NCBI GenBank assembly: GCA_046049545.1 | Contig: JBJORF010000027.1 | Coordinates: forward strand, 1 to 59,757 | DNA: 59,757 nt | DNA from: Romeriopsis sp046049545 | Lineage (GTDB): Bacteria > Cyanobacteriota > Cyanobacteriia > Leptolyngbyales > Leptolyngbyaceae | Direction: 5' to 3' | Shown: positions 1 to 9,279 of the stretch, in pieces | Layout: every line of letters starts with the position of its first letter | How positions within the stretch are numbered: position 1 is the stretch's first letter | Translations under genes and position numbers: made by a program | The notes under the pieces: generated by a model | Told to the model about the DNA's origin: nothing | Seen by the model: the letters and a program-made list of their open reading frames with translations, nothing else | Database searches by the model: none

Positions 1-97
1 TCCCTCCCGTACGGGCGCGTTTTCCGCGCCCCCAATCGCGCAACACCAATTTTCAACCCCGATCGCCAATGGATAAACTTTGAATTTGGAATTGCTG
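1..97 (-). repeat. Dispersed repeat, copy A (reaches window edge)
   Basis: Read on the minus strand, this stretch is nearly identical to 16036-16131 (one extra G in about 97 bases). It holds a GC-rich hairpin (GGCGCG, loop GGAAAA, CGCGCC) followed by the palindrome CCCGTACGGG. The repeat probably continues past the left edge, because copy B extends further on that side. It is noncoding. Confidence 0.85.
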
Positions 98-196
98 CAT
101 TCCTTATCGCAGGGCTCAGCCCTGATTCGTTATCCCAGCCACTCAGCCCCACCGACAACCCAGTGGGTTGAGCGTCAGCCGAAACCCACGACTACT

Positions 197-1015
197 TTAT
201 TTTTGCGATTTCGGGGAGGCTGACTTCGGAGCCGTCTTTTTTGCGGCTTTGGCCGGAACCGCCTTCACCACCTGCGGCATCAACCCACAGGTCGCCAATC
301 GCTTTGGCATGGCCTGTATCCAGCCGCCGCCTGCGGCATCGGGGCTGCCGCCATTGCCGGAAGGCCGGAACGGGAGATGACCAATTTGCGCCGTCTTCGG
401 ATTCGCGGTCAGTTTGTCTTTGTGCCAGCCCACACGGGTTTCAAACTGCTTTAGGGTTTTGGCATTGTTCTCGCCTGTTTTCTGGAGCTGCCGCCAGACT
501 TTCGCCTGGGCAACTAACCCCGATCGCGCCCCAGAATAGTAACGCCATAGATCATCAACCGTTTTCAACTCGGTACAGGACATCTTGCCCACTTGCATCG
601 CTGTTAGATAACCCAGTTCATCCCCGCCCCCGATCGCTAGCAAAATCCGCGAAGTCAGCACATTCGCATCCGTCCATTCACCCGCTTTCATCAACTGCTG
701 CAATCGTTCATAATCTAAATTCGGCTTGGACCTCACCTCCGGTTCTGGCATCGGCGGCGCGATCGGCATCTTCAGCGGGGTGATCTTCGCTTGGGCCGCA
801 GGCTGCAATACGGATAAATCCTGGGGCATTTCCATGGGGTCGATCGGCGCTTTGGGTTTGGCCGGAGCGGGTCTCGCTTTCTTCGCCTTCGCCTTGACCT
901 TCGGGGCGGCATTGGGCCGGAAGGGCATCGCTTGGGCCGCCGGAGCGCTGCCCCAAGCCATCAACGCCCCCAACGATAGACCCAACCCTAACTGATAAAA
1001 TTGCTGACGTTGCAC
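197..1015 (-). CDS. Secreted GUN4-domain protein
   Basis: A 272-residue protein starting at an ATG, with a clear Sec signal peptide (hydrophobic stretch about 8-22, likely cleavage after AQA near residue 29). A Lys/Ala/Pro-rich linker covers about 36-60. From about residue 99 the sequence matches the GUN4 fold: YERLQQLMKAGEW, then LKTVDDLWRYYSGARSG, then a VGWH segment, GHLPF and a terminal LATCGL. GUN4 binds porphyrins and stimulates Mg-chelatase in the cytoplasm. A signal peptide on this domain therefore points to a paralogue working outside the cytoplasm, perhaps porphyrin binding or sensing, which is inference. The next gene downstream on this strand lies outside the window. Confidence 0.72.
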   Translation of the reverse strand: MQRQQFYQLGLGLSLGALMAWGSAPAAQAMPFRPNAAPKVKAKAKKARPAPAKPKAPIDPMEMPQDLSVLQPAAQAKITPLKMPIAPPMPEPEVRSKPNLDYERLQQLMKAGEWTDANVLTSRILLAIGGGDELGYLTAMQVGKMSCTELKTVDDLWRYYSGARSGLVAQAKVWRQLQKTGENNAKTLKQFETRVGWHKDKLTANPKTAQIGHLPFRPSGNGGSPDAAGGGWIQAMPKRLATCGLMPQVVKAVPAKAAKKTAPKSASPKSQK

Positions 1016-1151
1016 GATCGAACTTCTCCACAGCGATGGACAACTATTTCAGAAACCGAGCTTCAAGCATTAATTTAGCTTCAAGAATTTCAGTGGGAGC
1101 ACTGCCGATGTTCATGGTAGCCGAGTTTTTTCGGACAGGACGGCGATTCTC

Positions 1152-2054
1152 TTGAGTGAGGCACTGAGGCTCAACACCATCATCACCGCCGACAGCATCA
1201 CCGCTCTGAAGCAACTGCCGGAATCTTCAGTGCATTTGATTTTGAGCGATATTCCCTACGGTATCAGCATCGATCACTGGGACGTGCTGCATGCTAATGC
1301 CAACCGTGCCCTCCTCGGTCACAGCCCTGCCCAAACCCAAGCCGGAGCGATCTTCAAATCCCGGGGCAAACCGATCAACGGCTGGTCGCAAGCCGATCGA
1401 CAAATCCCGCAGCAATATTACGACTGGTGTCGTCAATGGAGCGACGACTGGCTCAGGATCTTGAAACCGGGCGGTAGTGCGATCGTCTTTGCGGGACGAC
1501 GGTTTAGTCACCGTTGCATCATGGCCCTGGAAGACAGCGGCTTTTGCTACAAGGATATGCTGGCTTGGCTGCGACCGAAAGCGCCCCACCGTGCCCAACG
1601 CCTCAGTGTGATCTTCGATCGGCGTGGTGATCGGGCCAATGCGGCAATCTGGGAAGGCTGGCGTGTCGGCAATCTCAAACCGACGTTTGAGCCAATTCTT
1701 TGGTTTGTCAAACCCTACCCGATCGGCACCACGATCGCCGATAACGTCTTGAATTACGGCATCGGCGGTTGGCACGAAACGGCCTTCTTGCGCCACGAAC
1801 CCCGCCCCGAGAACATTCTACGCAGTGGCTTTGCCCCCAAGGAAGCGGGCCTCCATCCCACCCAAAAACCCGTCAAACTGATGCAAACGCTCATCGAACT
1901 CACCACCCAACCGCAGCAGATCATCCTCGATCCCTTCTGTGGCAGCGGTAGCACCTTGGTTGCCGCGCAGCAATGTGATCGTCTGTACGTCGGCTTTGAG
2001 CAAGATCCGGGCTATGCGGAACTGGCTCGATCGCGATTGTCACCCAAGTCCTAA
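1152..2054 (+). CDS. Site-specific DNA methyltransferase (amino-methylating, orphan)
   Basis: A 300-residue DNA methyltransferase. The catalytic motif IV is near the N-terminus (SDIPYG, about residues 32-37, a D-P-P-Y variant). The AdoMet-binding motif (DPFCGSGST) is near the C-terminus, about residue 260. This permuted order is typical of beta-class N4-cytosine or N6-adenine enzymes. The start is TTG at 1152; no ATG fits upstream. No restriction endonuclease gene lies nearby, so it looks like an orphan modification enzyme. The target is not readable from the sequence. The abundance of CGATCG and GGCC-type sites in cyanobacterial genomes makes such targets possible, but this is a guess. Confidence 0.85.
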   Translation: MSEALRLNTIITADSITALKQLPESSVHLILSDIPYGISIDHWDVLHANANRALLGHSPAQTQAGAIFKSRGKPINGWSQADRQIPQQYYDWCRQWSDDWLRILKPGGSAIVFAGRRFSHRCIMALEDSGFCYKDMLAWLRPKAPHRAQRLSVIFDRRGDRANAAIWEGWRVGNLKPTFEPILWFVKPYPIGTTIADNVLNYGIGGWHETAFLRHEPRPENILRSGFAPKEAGLHPTQKPVKLMQTLIELTTQPQQIILDPFCGSGSTLVAAQQCDRLYVGFEQDPGYAELARSRLSPKS

Positions 2055-2143
2055 TAAATCCCACCATTGGGCCAATTCGTTCCCGTCCCAGAATCCGTTA
2101 AAGTGAGGTTAACGAATTCTGCGTACCCTGTGAGAGCGCCGCA

Positions 2144-3016
2144 ATGCCCTGGACCCGAACTATTAGTAGTGTGATTGCGATCGCGATCGCGCTGGCCATG
2201 ATCTTGCTCGGGGGGTGGTACTACACCTTCGGCTTCTGCGTAATCATTTATCTGGGGCAAAGAGAATTCTTCAACATGGCCCGCGCTAAGGGCTTCACCC
2301 CCGCGACTAGGACTACCCTGATCGTCACCCAAATCCTACTCATCACTGCCCAAATCAATCCCACCTGGGTTGAGGCGGTTTTTGTTGTGGCCGGGACGCT
2401 GATTTGCTTTTATCTGCTGTTTCAGCCGAAGTTTGCGACGATCGCGGATATTGCGGCTTCGGTGATGGGCTTGTTCTATTGTGGCTATTTACCGAGTTTT
2501 TGGATCAAGCTGCGGGACTTGGGGCAAGCGGCGATGGTGAATTTACCGCTGTCGGGATTTTGGCCGGAACTGACGGGGTGGGCGATGCCCACCTTACCTG
2601 TGGGTTTGAGTATCGCTTTGATTACGTTTATGTGTATTTGGGCCTCGGACATTGGGGCTTACATTTTTGGGCGGATGTTTGGCCGCACGAAACTCACTGC
2701 TATTAGCCCGAAGAAAACGGTAGAAGGTGCAGTATTTGGCATTTTAGGCAGTGTATTGGTGGCGACGATCGGGGCGATTCTGCTCGGTTGGCCCCGCGCG
2801 ATTCTGGCTGGGCTTGGGCTGGGCTTGATGATTGGGATGTCCAGTTTGATGGGCGACCTGACCGAATCGATGATGAAACGCGATGCGGGATTTAAGGATT
2901 CCGGCGATCTGATTCCAGGGCACGGTGGCATGCTCGATCGGACGGATAGCTATGTTTTCACTGCCGCCCTCGTTTACTATTTCGTCACGCTACTCATGCC
3001 CCTAGCCGGAAAATAA
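2144..3016 (+). CDS. cdsA: Phosphatidate cytidylyltransferase
   Basis: A 290-residue integral membrane enzyme that makes CDP-diacylglycerol from phosphatidate and CTP, the precursor of phosphatidylglycerol. It has repeated hydrophobic segments along its length. The C-terminal CdsA signature is clear: GDLTESMMKRDAGFKDSG, then LIPGHGGMLDRTDS, containing the conserved acidic, KD and GG.LDR.DS residues. Length is usual for the family. The ATG start at 2144 follows a 90-bp gap after the methyltransferase gene. It is convergent with the ArsA-like gene downstream. Confidence 0.95.
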   Translation: MPWTRTISSVIAIAIALAMILLGGWYYTFGFCVIIYLGQREFFNMARAKGFTPATRTTLIVTQILLITAQINPTWVEAVFVVAGTLICFYLLFQPKFATIADIAASVMGLFYCGYLPSFWIKLRDLGQAAMVNLPLSGFWPELTGWAMPTLPVGLSIALITFMCIWASDIGAYIFGRMFGRTKLTAISPKKTVEGAVFGILGSVLVATIGAILLGWPRAILAGLGLGLMIGMSSLMGDLTESMMKRDAGFKDSGDLIPGHGGMLDRTDSYVFTAALVYYFVTLLMPLAGK

Positions 3017-3038
3017 ATCCCGCTTCACGCCATGCAGG

Positions 3039-4232
3039 CTACACCCGCGCGGGGTCGGCAAAGCGGATCTTCAGATAGTCATCTTCCATCTTCGCGCCTG
3101 CGGGTTGCAGTGCCGCTAAGGCTTGCGGCAACACCAGATTGCGACGATGGTTGCCAATTCTCACATTCAACTCATCACCCGTCTTGCTCAAGTCAATCTG
3201 ACTTTTTTCAATTCCTGGCAGGTACATTTCGAGGCTGTATTGATTATTTTCCTGGGGCACCACACGTAAGGTGGTTTCCTTGTAGTAAACCTGAGCGGGG
3301 TCTTCGTTATTCGGGTACAGCGTTTCTTTGAGCCGATCGAGGGCCTCCAAACCACACATTTCCTGGGAATAGAGCGGCACTTCCTTCACGGGCAGCGGTC
3401 GGAAATTCTCATGGATTTCGGCTTTGTATTGCTGTTGGTTTTCTTTCCAGCGTTGGAAGAAAGGATCGCTGACTGAATCGGGAATGATGCGATTCGCGAC
3501 CACCATATCGGTGGCGACATTGTACAAACTCAAGTAAGCATGGGCCCGCAGCGATTCTTTGATCACCATTTTCTCAGGGTTCATCACCAACCGCACCGAA
3601 GTCTGTGTCGGGTCAGTCAGGACTTTCTCCAAGGCCTCAATTTGCTCATAAAACTCGTAGGGCGCATCCATCACCTCTTTATTCGGCAATGAGAAGCCCG
3701 CGATCGGACGGAACAACGGCTCGACCAGGGGCCGCAGGGCCATGGACATCCCCTGGAACGGCTTGTAGAACTTGCGCATGTACCAGCCGCCCACCTCCGG
3801 CAGGCTCAGCAACCGCAAAGCTGTCCCCGTGGGAGCCGAGTCAATGATCAGCACATCGTAGGTGCCCTCGTCGTAGTGCCGTTTCATCCGCACCAAGCCG
3901 AAGATCTCATCCATCCCCGGCAGAATCGCCAGTTCTTCCGCCTGCACCCCTTCGAGGCCGCGTGCCATCAGCACTTCACTGATGTAGCGCTTGACCGCAC
4001 CCCAGTTGCCTTCCAGCTCCATCAGGGCATCGAGTTCCGCGCCCCAGAGATTGGGGCGGATTTCCTCGGGTTCATGGCTGAGGGGCCGATCGAAGCTATC
4101 GGCTAAGGAGTGGGCTGGGTCGGTACTCAGCACCAGGGTTTTGTAGCCCAGTTCTGCACAGCGTAATCCCGTTGCCGCCGCCACGGAGGTTTTGCCGACC
4201 CCACCTTTGCCAGTCATGAGAATTACGCGCAT
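3039..4232 (-). CDS. ArsA/Get3-family ATPase
   Basis: A 397-residue P-loop ATPase. The deviant Walker A motif GKGGVGKT is at residues 8-15, and STDPAHSL at 37-44 is the A-loop of the ArsA/Get3 family. The last 70 or so residues (SLEMYLPGIEKSQIDL through the C-terminus) resemble the HSP20-like domain added to cyanobacterial and plant ArsA homologues. No arsenite transporter gene lies beside it, and the single ATPase domain argues for a Get3-like role in handling hydrophobic or tail-anchored proteins rather than arsenite export. That function is inferred. Transcribed toward cdsA. Confidence 0.88.
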   Translation of the reverse strand: MRVILMTGKGGVGKTSVAAATGLRCAELGYKTLVLSTDPAHSLADSFDRPLSHEPEEIRPNLWGAELDALMELEGNWGAVKRYISEVLMARGLEGVQAEELAILPGMDEIFGLVRMKRHYDEGTYDVLIIDSAPTGTALRLLSLPEVGGWYMRKFYKPFQGMSMALRPLVEPLFRPIAGFSLPNKEVMDAPYEFYEQIEALEKVLTDPTQTSVRLVMNPEKMVIKESLRAHAYLSLYNVATDMVVANRIIPDSVSDPFFQRWKENQQQYKAEIHENFRPLPVKEVPLYSQEMCGLEALDRLKETLYPNNEDPAQVYYKETTLRVVPQENNQYSLEMYLPGIEKSQIDLSKTGDELNVRIGNHRRNLVLPQALAALQPAGAKMEDDYLKIRFADPARV

Positions 4233-4542
4233 ATCGAACCTGGTGCTGAGAATTGTTTACATTTTTTTACGTAAATCTATTGTGCCACAGGGACGGCCGA
4301 GCGTCTACGCGACGGGGCGAACTGGCTGTATGGCCATTGGTTGATTCAGGTGTTGATTGGGCTGGGACGACTTCGCTGACGAGTTGCTGAATTGTCTGTG
4401 TGACTGGGCCACGGGTGCCATCCCAGTAGTGGGCATGCGCTATGCCCGGGCAACAACAAAGCACTACCTAGTCTTAATGCGCTTCCGTCATCGCTGTAAA
4501 TCCATGGGAAAATAAAATGGCAATTCATCCCCATGCCCTGCA

Positions 4543-6153
4543 ATGATTGAACCCGCTGCCCTATCTTTGCGTCAACTGGTGGCCCAGACGATCGTGGTGC
4601 GGACGAGTGGTTTCTTATTTGACTACCAATTGCAATATCCCCAATGGGAAGTCGATCGGGCAACTTTGCGCCACTTGATTGAAGTGGAAGGCATTGGCGG
4701 CGTGATTTTGCTCGGGGGCAGCACGGCGGAAATTGCCCTGAAAAATCAGGAAATGCAACGCTGGGCGCAACAAAGTTTGGGACAAGTCCCGCTGTTGATT
4801 TGTGCGGATATTGAAGAAGGGGTGGGGCAACGCTTCCCGGGGGCAACTTGGTTTGCGCCGCCGATGGCGCTGACGGGAGTAGCCCAGACCGATCGGGCCT
4901 TGGCAATCCGGCTGGCTGAGCAAATGGGCGCTGCGATCGCCCAGGAATGTCTCGCGGTGGGGATTAACTGGTTGCTCACGCCGACGGTGGATGTGAATAA
5001 CAACCCCGATAATCCCGTGATTAATGTCCGGGCCTTTGGGGAAATGCCGGAACGGGTAACGGAGCTGACAACGGCCTATATTCGGGGCGTGAAAAGTCAG
5101 GGCGGCTTGACCACGGCGAAGCATTTTCCGGGGCATGGCGACACGGCGATCGATTCCCATTGGGAATTGCCGACGATCGCCCATGATTTCGCGCGGTTGC
5201 AGGCGGTTGAGCTGGCACCCTTCCAAGCGGCGATCGCCGCCGGGGTGGATTCCGTGATGAGTGCCCATTTGCAGGTGCCCGCGCTGGATGCTGAAAATCC
5301 GACGACCTTTTCTAAAAAAGTGATGACGGGATTGCTGCGTGAGCAGATGGGGTTTGATGGGGTGATTGTGACGGATGCGCTGACCATGGGGGCGATTGCC
5401 GATCGCTATGGCAATGCGGAATCGGTGATCCAGTCGATCGCGGCAGGCGTGGATATGTTGATGATGCCGACGGATGCGCTGGGGGCGATCGATGCGCTCT
5501 GTGATGCGGTGGAATCGGGGCGGTTGAGTCGGGCGCAAATCGAAGCGGCTGTGGTACGGATCGGACGCATGAAGCAAGGGATCAAACCCGTGGCTCCGGT
5601 GGATGCCACGCAGTTAATTCAGAATTTGGCTCAACCTAGGGCGACGGCAACGGCTGAGGCGATCGTCCAGAATTCGGTCAAGCGCCACAATTTCCAACCG
5701 ATCGCCCCAGTAGACAAAGGCCGGAATCTCATCCTGACCGATACGTTGCTGGATTCGCGGCTGATTGGGCGGTTGTCGCCAGCGGTGAATCTGCCGCCGC
5801 AGTTTGGCTTCGGGCAAGTGGAACTCGTCGATCGGCAAACGCCCGCTTGGGTAAATCGATCAGGCTTGCCGACGGTGCTGCAACTGTTTATTCGCGGCAA
5901 TCCGCTGCGGGGCATTCAATGCAGCGTGGAACAGGCGCAGGTGATTTTGGAGAAATTGCTGAAAACGCAGAATCTGCGGGCATTGGTGCTGTATGGCAGT
6001 CCCTATGTGTTTGATGTGTTGGTGGCGCAGCTGCCGGAGGATGTGCCTTGTTTATTTAGCTATGGGCAGTTGCCGATGGCGCAGGTGATCGTGCTGGAGG
6101 AGCTGTTCGATCGGGGTCGTCAGGTGGTGGTCGATCGGGAGGGGATGTTTTAG
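4543..6153 (+). CDS. nagZ: Beta-N-acetylhexosaminidase, GH3 (NagZ-like)
   Basis: A 536-residue glycoside hydrolase family 3 enzyme, expected to remove N-acetylglucosamine from muropeptides during peptidoglycan recycling. The family signature KHFPGHGDTAIDSHWELP is at about 193-210; its His and Asp act in the acid/base dyad of NagZ enzymes. The nucleophile is Asp278 in VTDALTMGAI. It is longer than the 340-residue enterobacterial NagZ because it keeps a C-terminal alpha/beta domain (about 390-530), as in Gram-positive and cyanobacterial members. No signal peptide is visible, so a cytoplasmic site is likely. Confidence 0.9.
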   Translation: MIEPAALSLRQLVAQTIVVRTSGFLFDYQLQYPQWEVDRATLRHLIEVEGIGGVILLGGSTAEIALKNQEMQRWAQQSLGQVPLLICADIEEGVGQRFPGATWFAPPMALTGVAQTDRALAIRLAEQMGAAIAQECLAVGINWLLTPTVDVNNNPDNPVINVRAFGEMPERVTELTTAYIRGVKSQGGLTTAKHFPGHGDTAIDSHWELPTIAHDFARLQAVELAPFQAAIAAGVDSVMSAHLQVPALDAENPTTFSKKVMTGLLREQMGFDGVIVTDALTMGAIADRYGNAESVIQSIAAGVDMLMMPTDALGAIDALCDAVESGRLSRAQIEAAVVRIGRMKQGIKPVAPVDATQLIQNLAQPRATATAEAIVQNSVKRHNFQPIAPVDKGRNLILTDTLLDSRLIGRLSPAVNLPPQFGFGQVELVDRQTPAWVNRSGLPTVLQLFIRGNPLRGIQCSVEQAQVILEKLLKTQNLRALVLYGSPYVFDVLVAQLPEDVPCLFSYGQLPMAQVIVLEELFDRGRQVVVDREGMF

Positions 6154-6214
6154 GGTGCAATCGGGGTGGCGTTATGGGCGGGCGGTGCGTTTTCGCGTTG
6201 CGAGAAACGATACC

Positions 6215-6691
6215 CTACGCGGGCTTGACGCGCATTAATGGTTGACCAAATTCGACTGGCTGGCCATTCTGAACGAGAATTTCGACGATTTCGCCCGCGA
6301 CTTCGGCTTCGATCTCGTTCATGATCTTCATCGCTTCAATGATGCAAACGGTCTGTGTCTTCTGAATCCGATCGCCAACCTGCACAAAGTTGGCTTCGTC
6401 GGGGGCCGGTGCAGCGTAGAAAGTTCCGACGATCGGGGAGGTGATGTCGGTGTATTTGTTTTCTTGGGGCGGGGCGGAGGTGCTGGGGGCGAGGGGCACC
6501 GCCGCTGGTGCTGCTGCTGCAACTAAAGGCAGCGCGGGCGCGGCTGCCGCAACGGGGGCGGAAACCATGACTTGCTGGGGTCCACGCCGAATCGAGAGTT
6601 CGAATTCGCCTTCTTTCAGCGTGAACTCGGAGATGTCCGTGTCGTTCAGCGTTAGCAGTAGGTCTTTCAGTTGATTCGCATCCAGGGCCAC
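6215..6691 (-). CDS. accB: Biotin carboxyl carrier protein of acetyl-CoA carboxylase
   Basis: Carries biotin for acetyl-CoA carboxylase, the first step of fatty acid synthesis. The biotin site EAMKIMNE is present, with the biotinylated Lys at about residue 122 of 158. A Pro/Ala-rich linker separates it from the N-terminal part. The GTG at 6689-6691 is chosen as start because GGAGAGGAG lies six bases upstream; an in-frame ATG 33 bases further out has no such site. It sits downstream of efp on the same strand, the usual cyanobacterial efp-accB pair, probably cotranscribed. Confidence 0.94.
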   Translation of the reverse strand: MALDANQLKDLLLTLNDTDISEFTLKEGEFELSIRRGPQQVMVSAPVAAAAPALPLVAAAAPAAVPLAPSTSAPPQENKYTDITSPIVGTFYAAPAPDEANFVQVGDRIQKTQTVCIIEAMKIMNEIEAEVAGEIVEILVQNGQPVEFGQPLMRVKPA

Positions 6692-6831
6692 GATCGTCTC
6701 CTCTCCCAAAAAAATCACACTCACCCAACTGCGGCTACAGGATTACTGATTGCCACACAATTACCAGTTGCCGCTCAGCTGTCGCTCAGTCGCGGCGGGG
6801 TCGGATGTAGCGCACCCGACCCATCAGCATC

Positions 6832-7395
6832 TTAGCTGTTCTCGCGGCCCAGATATTTGTCATCGCGGGTATCGATACGAATCTTTTCACCCACGGTGAT
6901 GAACAGCGGCACCATAATGACTGCGCCAGTTTCGAGGGTGGCAGGTTTCGTGCCGCCCTGGGCCGTGTCGCCCTTCAGGCCGGGATCCGTCTCGGTGATT
7001 TCGAGGGTAACGGAGTTGGGCAGTTCCACTTCGAGGACTTTTTCTTTCCAAGTGATGACGTTTACTTCCATGCCTTCTTTGAGGTACTTGACCCGATCGC
7101 CGATTTCCTTAGCGGCCAGACGACCTTCGTCGTAGGTCTCCATGTTCATAAACACATATTCATCGCCGTCTTTGTAGGTGTGCTGCATCACACTCTTTTC
7201 CAAAGTCGCTTGGGGCACCGTTTCCCCGGCCCGGAAGTTCTTTTCCAGGACGTTCCCGGACTGCACGTTCTTCAGCTTGGTGCGGACGAAGGCGGAACCT
7301 TTGCCGGGTTTCACGTGGAGAAATTCGATCACCTTCCATACGGAACCGTCAAGTTCAATGCTGACACCGGTGCGGAAATCGTTACTGGAAATCAT
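6832..7395 (-). CDS. efp: Translation elongation factor P
   Basis: A 187-residue EF-P, which binds between the P and E sites of the ribosome and relieves stalling at polyproline. The start is set at the ATG giving MISSNDFRTG, matching the family N-terminus; an upstream in-frame ATG would add 16 residues foreign to the family. The loop PGKG with Lys32 is the usual tip of domain I. The C-terminal block TLEITETDPGLKGDTAQGGTK is the EF-P signature region. accB follows about 140 bp downstream. Confidence 0.96.
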   Translation of the reverse strand: MISSNDFRTGVSIELDGSVWKVIEFLHVKPGKGSAFVRTKLKNVQSGNVLEKNFRAGETVPQATLEKSVMQHTYKDGDEYVFMNMETYDEGRLAAKEIGDRVKYLKEGMEVNVITWKEKVLEVELPNSVTLEITETDPGLKGDTAQGGTKPATLETGAVIMVPLFITVGEKIRIDTRDDKYLGRENS

Positions 7396-7581
7396 GGACT
7401 TACAAAGAGTAGAACGTCTGGGCGAACCAAAAATTTGGGTCAAATACTCAAGTGCTGAATATTCGGCAACTTATTCTAGCGCTCTATGCAACCTTTTCGA
7501 CAGACAGCAAGCCCAGTCCATGTCAAAATTAACCTAGCTAGCCGTAACCAAATATTTTGCAGCGCAGAGTTGGGAGTTGAC

Positions 7582-8652
7582 ATGTCGTTTTTGAATCGAT
7601 TGATGCAGTTGGGTTTCGCCGCCCTAATGGTGGGGGTGATGACTTGGACACCAGCGGTGCAGGCGTTGCCCCAGGGCAATGCGATTAAAGATCCCAAGGC
7701 ATTGCTGCGCTATTCGCTGCCGATCGACAATCCGACGATTCGCAAAGTCCAGGGCGCGATCGAGGACATTTCCTACCAACTGCGGGCGGTGCGGCGTTGG
7801 GGGCCAGTGGTGGCGGACATTAAAAAAGCCGACACGCTGCTGCTGACCCAAGCGCCGAAGATCTTGGCCTCCATTCCCGAGGATCAGCAGGCGAAGGCAA
7901 AGAGCTTGATCGACGCGATCGAAGCCGGAGCCACCAATCTCAAAGCCCTCGCTGAAGCCGAGAAAAAAGAAGAGATCCTCGATGAACGCCTACGGGTGCT
8001 GGACATCGTGGGTGAACTCGAAGCGATGATGGTGCAGGGCTTCCCCTATGAAGTCCCAGCGGAATACAGTAATCTGCCGCAGCTCAAGGGCCGCGCCACG
8101 GTGGAGTTTGAGACGACCCAAGGGAAATTGACGGCGGTGCTCGATGGCTACAGTGCGCCAGTGACGGCGGGCAACTTTGCTGACTTGGTGAAGCGGGGTT
8201 TCTACAATAAGATGCCGATCGATCGCGCGGAGGACTTTTACGTCGTTCAAACCGGGAATCCCAAAGGCCCCGAAGAAGGCTTCATCGACCCGAAAACTAA
8301 GCAGTACCGAGCGATCCCCCTGGAAATCCTGGCCCAAGGCGCGAAGGAACCGACCTATGGCATTACCTTTGAAGACCTCGGTCGGCCTCTGGATCAGCCC
8401 GTTCTGCCGTTCTCTTCCTACGGTGCGATGGCCATGGCCCGCCCGAATGATGAACCGAATGGGGGTTCCTCGCAGTTCTTCTTCTTCCTGTTTGAGCCGG
8501 AACTGACCCCGGCGGGCGTGAACCTGCTCGATGGTCGCTATGCGATCTTCGGCTATGTCACCGAAGGGAATGAACTGCTCGGCAAACTCAGCACCAGCGA
8601 CCAAATCATCTCCGCCAAAATCGTCAGCGGTGCGGAAAATCTGAAAAGTTAG
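7582..8652 (+). CDS. Secreted cyclophilin-type peptidyl-prolyl isomerase (CYP38/TLP40-like)
   Basis: A 356-residue protein starting at the ATG with GGGAG just upstream. A signal peptide (MSFLNRLMQLGFAALMVGVM, ending near VQA) sends it to the lumen or periplasm. An N-terminal helical domain (about 40-160) precedes a cyclophilin-like domain that starts near TVEFETTQGKLTAVLDG and includes SSQFFFFLF. This two-part layout is that of plant CYP38/TLP40, needed for photosystem II assembly; a similar role is inferred. Divergent from efp. The stop codon sits in the first of two AAGTTAGC-headed 16-bp units that run to the next gene. Confidence 0.88.
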   Translation: MSFLNRLMQLGFAALMVGVMTWTPAVQALPQGNAIKDPKALLRYSLPIDNPTIRKVQGAIEDISYQLRAVRRWGPVVADIKKADTLLLTQAPKILASIPEDQQAKAKSLIDAIEAGATNLKALAEAEKKEEILDERLRVLDIVGELEAMMVQGFPYEVPAEYSNLPQLKGRATVEFETTQGKLTAVLDGYSAPVTAGNFADLVKRGFYNKMPIDRAEDFYVVQTGNPKGPEEGFIDPKTKQYRAIPLEILAQGAKEPTYGITFEDLGRPLDQPVLPFSSYGAMAMARPNDEPNGGSSQFFFFLFEPELTPAGVNLLDGRYAIFGYVTEGNELLGKLSTSDQIISAKIVSGAENLKS

Positions 8653-8679
8653 CGGTGATGCAAGTTAGCTATGGGTAGC
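8646..8679 (+). repeat. Two-unit 16-bp repeat over a stop codon
   Basis: AAGTTAGC occurs at 8646-8653 and again at 8662-8669, a 16-bp period with partly conserved remainder. The first unit contains the TAG stop of the isomerase gene; the second abuts the ATG of the next gene. Confidence 0.5.
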
Positions 8680-9156
8680 CTGCTCCGATCGACCCGAGGG
8701 AAGCTACTGATTGCATGGATTCTGACAGTGCTGTTGTTTGCCGGATTCGCACTGTCAGGGATGCATTCGATCGGGTATGTGCTGGCCTTAGTGTGGGCAG
8801 TTGGGGCGGGTTCAACGGCTTTGGTTGTGGCTGGCCTGGGGAGCTTGGTGCGTTTTGGGTGGCGGTGGCGATCGCTGCGGGAAGGCGGTTGGCGGCGATC
8901 GCTGAAAGATTCGCTGCGTTGGTTTTGCGGTGGATTTGCTGGGGGCTGTGTAGCGGGTGGCGTGGGATTGTTGCTGTATACCTTACTGATAATGGTTCCG
9001 TTGTTCACTGACTTGCTCGTCAATGCACTCCGTTCATTACCCGGTCAGCGTCAACAGTATCAGGAGGTTTTCTTACTCTATGTGGGCTTCGGTTGGACTG
9101 TTGTGAGCACGATCGGGGGTGTTGTTTGGGGCGCGAAAAGCATTCAGCGCCGATGA
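8671..9156 (+). CDS. Hypothetical membrane protein
   Basis: A 161-residue hydrophobic protein of unrecognised family. It shows about four membrane segments: near 12-30, 33-55, 88-112 and 135-155. A basic, Arg/Trp-rich loop (about 58-82) lies in the middle. It begins 18 bases after the isomerase gene on the same strand, so the two may be cotranscribed. No catalytic motif is visible. Confidence 0.6.
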   Translation: MGSLLRSTRGKLLIAWILTVLLFAGFALSGMHSIGYVLALVWAVGAGSTALVVAGLGSLVRFGWRWRSLREGGWRRSLKDSLRWFCGGFAGGCVAGGVGLLLYTLLIMVPLFTDLLVNALRSLPGQRQQYQEVFLLYVGFGWTVVSTIGGVVWGAKSIQRR

Positions 9157-9279
9157 ATTTGCGCCTGCTCGGATCCGATTTCTCAAGTTGATGATTGGTT
9201 CAGATGTCCCAGACGTCTTCGCTTTTTTGAGGGAGCTGTTACGCTATGTATCTAGACGATCGGGTAGTAGGAATCGGCG

